This document shows positions 59,131-64,000 of a stretch of 64,000 nucleotides of DNA, one piece after another. The DNA is from Mesorhizobium sp. WSM3860 (lineage in GTDB: Bacteria > Pseudomonadota > Alphaproteobacteria > Rhizobiales > Rhizobiaceae). The DNA lies in assembly GCF_002294995.1 (NCBI RefSeq), contig NZ_NSGF01000022.1, positions 29,765 through 93,764 on the forward strand. The letters are read 5' to 3'. The translations under genes and the position numbers were made by a program. The notes under the pieces are model-generated. The model did no database searches. It had not been told where the DNA came from and was given only the letters and a program-made list of their open reading frames with translations. Within the stretch, counting starts at the first letter, position 1. Every line of letters begins with the position of its first letter.

Positions 59131-59460
59131 ATGCACAAGGTATTTCCGGATCTCTTTGAAGGGCATGCGCCGATCACCCTGCAGAACGCTTTTCATGAAG
59201 CCCTCGAGGCGCTCGAAGAATGGAGCGAGAAAGCTGAAGAGCCACTCATTCCGATCCACGGCGTCGCCATGCCGATCAGCAGCGTTTTCGTCGGGATGAG
59301 CCACTGCACCGATCTGATGCCGCTCAGAACACAAGGTGTTCTGGAGGCGATCATCGGTGTTCGTGCCTCAGGACGGATGCTTTATGCTGACGCAGCGAGG
59401 CTTGCGATGCCCCTGTGCGCTGCGCGGACAGACCCTGGCGCCCTTCCCGCTTATCCCTGA
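59131..59460 (+). CDS. Small hypothetical protein
   Basis: About 109 residues, acidic and helical at the N-terminus ('NAFHEALEALEEWSEKAEEP'), less ordered at the C-terminus. A start at ATG 59131 is used; a TTG at 59119 is also in frame. The ribosome site is weak and no homologous family is recognised, so this could be a non-coding frame. It is divergent from ppc and converges on the LuxR-type regulator gene. Confidence 0.4.
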   Translation: MHKVFPDLFEGHAPITLQNAFHEALEALEEWSEKAEEPLIPIHGVAMPISSVFVGMSHCTDLMPLRTQGVLEAIIGVRASGRMLYADAARLAMPLCAARTDPGALPAYP

Positions 59461-59678
59461 CACGAATCGACGAAGGTGAGCGCAACGCTCAGGCCTTGCT
59501 TGGGTGCGCCCAGGGGCCGCGGTTTGCATCAAAGCCGCCCCGGCAGCCGTGAAATAGCGCAAGGACGACAGGCTTCGCGATCGGTGACCGAGTGACCTAC
59601 CCGCCCCGAATTCAGGATTGCCAAGGCCAGTGGGGGGCAAGGCCGATGCAGGTCATGCAAAAATCCTCAACAGCGAGC
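59461..59678. other. Intergenic region before the LuxR-type gene end
   Basis: Nothing recognised in these 218 bases between two converging genes. Confidence 0.35.
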
Positions 59679-60323
59679 TCAAGCGCGCCCGCGGTTTCTT
59701 TCGCCGGCATAGAGCGCAACAGCCATCGCCCGGTTGCGGACCTCCAGTTTATCGTAGAGGTTCCTGAGGTGATACTTGACCGTATTCTCGGAAATCCCGG
59801 TACGGGTCGCGATCTGCAGATTGGTCCAGCCGTCGGCCAGCACCGAGAGCAGCTCGCGTTCACGTGTCGTAAGCCGCGACATCGGCGTGTCGTTGATTTT
59901 GGAGACGTCCAGGTAAGGGACGCAGATCCGGCCATTGGCGACCGCGACCAGGGTGTCGAAAAGGATCGCCGGGTCGTCGAACTGATAGCAGAACCCCTGG
60001 ACGCCAAGGCGCACGCACTGCTTGAGGATAGCGATGTCGTGATCGTTGGAAAAGATCACGAGGCGCGCATGCAGGCTGCGCCGCTGCATCGCTGTCAAAA
60101 CACCGGCGGCATCCATGTCCGACAATTTCCACCCGAGCACGGCGACATCGAACTGAGGGGGTGTGGCCGCCGCCGCTCGGAGAAAAGCCTCGCCGGCCTG
60201 CACGCTATCAATGAGATCGAAGCGGCCGTCTCGCGAGATCATATCGCCTAGGGCAGCGACCACGAGCGGATTGCGCTCGCCGATCAAGATCCTGAATCTG
60301 CTCTTTTCGGGCATTGACGCCAC
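59679..60323 (-). CDS. LuxR/NarL-family regulator with a degenerate receiver domain
   Basis: This 214-residue protein has a receiver-like domain (about 8-130) and a C-terminal LuxR HTH ('LTTRERELLSVLADGWTNLQ', 'IATRTGISENTVKYHLRNLY'). In the receiver the phosphorylatable Asp after beta-3 is replaced: 'FDVAVLGWKLSDMDAAGV' has G64 where Asp is expected, and the conserved Lys is Q114 ('GFCYQFDDP'). It is therefore probably not a classic phospho-regulated response regulator. No sensor kinase gene is adjacent. It lies between ppc and gckA on the same strand, so control of serine-cycle genes is a fair guess. Confidence 0.85.
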   Translation of the reverse strand: MASMPEKSRFRILIGERNPLVVAALGDMISRDGRFDLIDSVQAGEAFLRAAAATPPQFDVAVLGWKLSDMDAAGVLTAMQRRSLHARLVIFSNDHDIAILKQCVRLGVQGFCYQFDDPAILFDTLVAVANGRICVPYLDVSKINDTPMSRLTTRERELLSVLADGWTNLQIATRTGISENTVKYHLRNLYDKLEVRNRAMAVALYAGERNRGRA

Positions 60324-60728
60324 CTAAGTCCCGACACCTTGGCGCTGACCTTCGACTCGGCGGTACGCGCTCCCGGTCTTGGCTCTTGCGCCCTCTCCCT
60401 TGCAGTCCTCTACTGCCCAACCACTTGCTACTTCGGCCACTTCCGATCGTCGCCCGCAATCCAATCATCTTCATTCCTAACATGAATTTAATTTTCCTTC
60501 TAGTACAATCAGTCAGATCGACGCACTCTCGGGTTTGAGGCCCTTCGCAAAGCATGAGACACGCGCGCTGCGGCCGGGCTCCGGTGATGACCATGCCTCA
60601 GCCTGCCAAAGGCGCCGTCCTCGAAGGAGATCTCACTCAACGATTGCCGAAAACGACGAAGGGCCCCGCCTGACTGCGGCGCCGCACCCGCATGCCCTCA
60701 ACCTCCATCGGCGTGGAGGCGACGAATG
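60324..60728. promoter_or_regulatory. Intergenic region between gckA and the LuxR-type gene
   Basis: 400 bases with no gene recognised. The part at 60470-60510 is AT-rich and is the likely promoter of the LuxR-type gene, which would make it a separate transcription unit from hprA-gckA. No terminator for gckA was recognised. Confidence 0.35.
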
Positions 60729-62017
60729 CTACTGCATCAACAATATCTGCAGGTCCGCGACATTGGTGCCGGTAGCGCCAATCATCAACAAATCTCCGGA
60801 TATTGCCAACGCTGCATAGGAATCGTTGTTGCCTAGCAGGACGGCGGGCTCCGGACCGAAATTGCGGATCCGCGACGTGGACCCGGCGTCGACGATACCC
60901 CCGGCCGCATCGGTGGGGCCGTCGCGGCCATCGGTACCGCCGCTCAGAAACACCCAATTGCGGCGGATCGCTTTCTCTTCATTGGCCAGGGCGAACCGCA
61001 GCGCCATTTCCTGATTGCGTCCTCCTTTGCCTGTGCCTGAGACCTCGACCGTCGTCTCGCCGCCGGCGATCACCGCCACCGGTCCTGCGTGGCCGGCATG
61101 TTCGATTGCGATACCGTGGAGCGTGCGGGCGGCGTCACGGACATTGCCCGACAACCAGTCGGCGGCCTTGATGACATGAATGCCACATTGCCCGGCTTTT
61201 GCCATCACGCTTTCAACACTGATGCGGTTAGAACCGACGACCACGTTCTCGATGCGGTCGAAGATCGCTTCTGAAAAGCGCTCATCCGGCGAAAGAAGAG
61301 CCTGCTTGAACGCCGAGTCGACACCATACTTCGAAAGCACACTGTGCGCGTGGGAAACGGAGGCGTAGAGCGGAGCTGTCGGGCCGCTAGCCACCAGGCG
61401 AGCGTCATCGCCGGGCACATCCGAGACAATGAGCGCCAATACGTCGGCCCTCGATGCCAATTGCGCCAAACGTCCGCCCTTCAGGCGCGAAAAATGCTGC
61501 CTGACAGTGTTGATTTCCCGAATGTCGGCGCCCGAACGGACGAGGGTGTCATTGAGTGCGATCTTGTCAGCCAGTGACAGCCCGGCCGAGGGCGCGCACA
61601 ACAGCGCCGAGCCGCCACCGCTGACAAGAACGAGAATAAGGTCGCCAGGCTCCGCCGATCGGGCAAGACTCTCGACGGCGCAGCCCGCGTCGATGCTACC
61701 CTGATCTGGCAGGGGGTGCCCGGCCGTGATAACCGCAGCGCCATCGATCGCCACCGCATTTTCGGCATTGGTGACGGCCACAGCCTTATGCAGCTTGCCG
61801 CCGATCAAAGGCAATGCCGCGCAAGTCATTGAGCAAGCTGCCTTGCCGAAGGCGATAACGGTGATGCGCCTGGCCTTTTCAAGTCGGTCAGAGTGTCGTG
61901 CCAGCGCAGCGGCGACCGCAGGCCGGGCTCGGCCGCAGCGACGCCCGTCCGAAACAGGTCGAACGCCTTTATACGCAGATCCGTCAGCGCCGACGCAAGG
62001 CCAGGCGCCACCGTCAC
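60729..62017 (-). CDS. gckA: Glycerate 2-kinase, apparent frameshift near the 5' end
   Basis: The product is a glycerate kinase of the DUF4147 (GckA/MOFRL) type: 'GDLILVLVSGGGSALLCAPS', 'NTVRQHFSRLKGGRLAQLAS', 'ALIVSDVPGDD', 'GGETTVEVSGTGKGGRNQEM' and 'FLSGGTDGRDGPTDAAGGIV'. It phosphorylates glycerate to 2-phosphoglycerate in the serine cycle. The start GTG at 62017 overlaps the hprA stop (GTGA) and gives a typical N-terminus 'FDLFRTGVAAAEPGL'; but the rest of the protein (from 'VAAALARHSD' on) is in another frame, shifted near 61917-61922 as if one base were lost. The body frame alone would start at ATG 61829 and lack about 60 residues. Either a real mutation or a sequence error. Confidence 0.8.
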
Positions 62018-62982
62018 ACCACCCGATCCGGAGCGGGTTTGCCCTCGAAGAAGGCAGTGAGATTCTCGAGGGCCTTCATGCCCATCGCCTCTCGTGTTTC
62101 CGTGGTCGCACTGCCAAGATGGGGAAGCAGGACGACGTTTTCCCGAGCAAGGAGGCCGCGGGGCACCGCAGGTTCGTCGGCGTAGACGTCGAGCCCCGCG
62201 CCAGCGATCACCCCCTTGTCGAGCGCGTGGATAAGGGCGGTCTCGTCGATCACATCCCCGCGAGCCGTATTGATGAGGAAAGCGGTCGGCTTCATGACCG
62301 AGAGCCTTGCTTCATCAATCAGGTGCTTGTTTTCGGCGCCGCCTGGACAATGCAGCGAGACGAAGTCGGACTCCTCCAGTACGGCTTCGATGGATGGAAG
62401 TTGCCGGGCAGAGATCAACCGGATCTCGTCGTCGTCAACCTTGGAACGATTGTAGAAGACGACGTCCATGCCGAAGCCGAAATGCGCCCGGCTCGCCGTC
62501 GCCTTGCCGATGCGTCCCATGCCAACTATCCCGAGCTTCTTGCCTGAAACCTTGGTGCCGATGAGATGGGTTGGACACCATCCCTTCCAGGCACCGGCGC
62601 GCAGTTGTCGCTCACCCTCGCCGGCACGGCGTGCCACCAGCAGGAGCAAGCTCATCGCAATGTCGGCCGTGCAATCCGTCAGTACTCCCGGCGTATTGGT
62701 GACGGCAATGCCGCGGTCTCGAGCAGCCGCCACGTCTATATGGCTGAAACCGACACCGAAGTTGGCGAGCAAGCTGGTGCGACAGCCTTCGGGGGGAAAT
62801 ACCGAGGCAGGCAGTCGATCGCTCACGGTGGGAAGGATTGCGTCATAGGCCCGGAAAGCCGTCGCGAAATCTGCTGGCGTCAGCGGCACATCACCGGCAT
62901 TCAGTACCGCATCGAACCGTTCCGTCAGAAGCTTCTCCACCTTGGCCGGCCAACGTCGGGTTACAGTCACACGCGGCTTCAT
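62014..62982 (-). CDS. hprA: Hydroxypyruvate/glyoxylate reductase (D-2-hydroxyacid dehydrogenase)
   Basis: The 322-residue enzyme reduces hydroxypyruvate to D-glycerate. The NAD(P)-binding loop is G154-M-G-R-I-G159, and the catalytic trio R241 ('INTARGDVID'), E270 and H288 ('LLPHLGSATTETR') is in place. The N-terminal catalytic-domain motif 'LLANFGVGFSHIDVAAARDR' is typical of glyoxylate/hydroxypyruvate reductases. It is coupled to gckA by a four-base overlap, consistent with successive serine-cycle steps. Confidence 0.93.
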   Translation of the reverse strand: MKPRVTVTRRWPAKVEKLLTERFDAVLNAGDVPLTPADFATAFRAYDAILPTVSDRLPASVFPPEGCRTSLLANFGVGFSHIDVAAARDRGIAVTNTPGVLTDCTADIAMSLLLLVARRAGEGERQLRAGAWKGWCPTHLIGTKVSGKKLGIVGMGRIGKATASRAHFGFGMDVVFYNRSKVDDDEIRLISARQLPSIEAVLEESDFVSLHCPGGAENKHLIDEARLSVMKPTAFLINTARGDVIDETALIHALDKGVIAGAGLDVYADEPAVPRGLLARENVVLLPHLGSATTETREAMGMKALENLTAFFEGKPAPDRVV

Positions 62983-63100
62983 TTGGATCCCCCAACCTTG
63001 CCCAGACGACCACGCGAAACCGCCAGGCTGGCAGCAGCGGTCCGCGATGTTGACGGCGATTTCGACGAGCCAGGATATCCGACCGGACGTGCGCCCACGC

Positions 63101-64000
<900 letters not shown>

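Overview
The window looks like the chromosome of a GC-rich alphaproteobacterium of the Rhizobiales, most likely Mesorhizobium or a close relative. The pointers are the protein families (a moc-type compatible-solute/rhizopine operon, an IalB-like protein, SapC, an APC permease, serine-cycle genes), the coding style, and two copies of a rhizobial-type intergenic mosaic repeat. This assignment is inference from gene content; no rRNA or tRNA gene was seen.

Layout. 0.3-1.6 kb: a periplasmic serine beta-lactamase/AmpH-like hydrolase and the first mosaic repeat. 1.8-12.6 kb: a ten-gene minus-strand operon with a divergent LacI regulator. It encodes a MocD-like membrane hydroxylase, a sugar-type ABC importer, a MocA/IdhA-type dehydrogenase, two TIM-barrel isomerase/epimerase proteins, a MocE-type Rieske ferredoxin and a PanB-like enzyme, which suggests import and oxidation of an inositol- or rhizopine-like polyol. 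12.6-14 kb: gene debris and a hypothetical gene. 14-19.3 kb: a sigma-54 activator, an RHH protein, a glyoxalase-fold protein and a Tat-exported GMC dehydrogenase pair. 19.4-19.9 kb: the second, inverted mosaic repeat and a pseudogene.

20.0-30.0 kb: a complete soluble di-iron (propane/alkane-type) monooxygenase operon. The order is large hydroxylase, an extra 63-aa membrane peptide, reductase, small hydroxylase, coupling protein, amidohydrolase, DUF59 protein, dedicated GroEL, Zn-alcohol dehydrogenase and aquaporin. A near-perfect -24/-12 promoter lies upstream, so the AcoR-like activator at 14-16 kb is its probable regulator. A four-gene operon of unknown function (alpha-helical protein, coiled coil, beta-propeller, 57-aa peptide) is transcribed divergently from the same control region.

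32.9-48.6 kb: a surface-protein region with SapC, a DUF6916 protein, a GNAT acetyltransferase, a tectonin/PLL-like propeller, three tandem tail-collar (MdpB-like) proteins, a 3399-aa inverse-autotransporter with a beta-helix passenger, and an IalB-like protein. 48.6-52 kb: a mosaic junction with an IS21 fragment, a BKACE enzyme, a truncated hydroxyacyl-CoA dehydrogenase abutting a decayed type III secretion rhcU/yscU remnant, and two small membrane proteins.

52-64 kb: an APC permease with three small membrane proteins, then serine-cycle genes glyA, ppc, a LuxR-type regulator with a degenerate receiver, gckA (apparent frameshift), hprA and mtkB. Together these suggest an organism able to oxidise short-chain hydrocarbons or alcohols and to assimilate C1/C2 units through the serine cycle.
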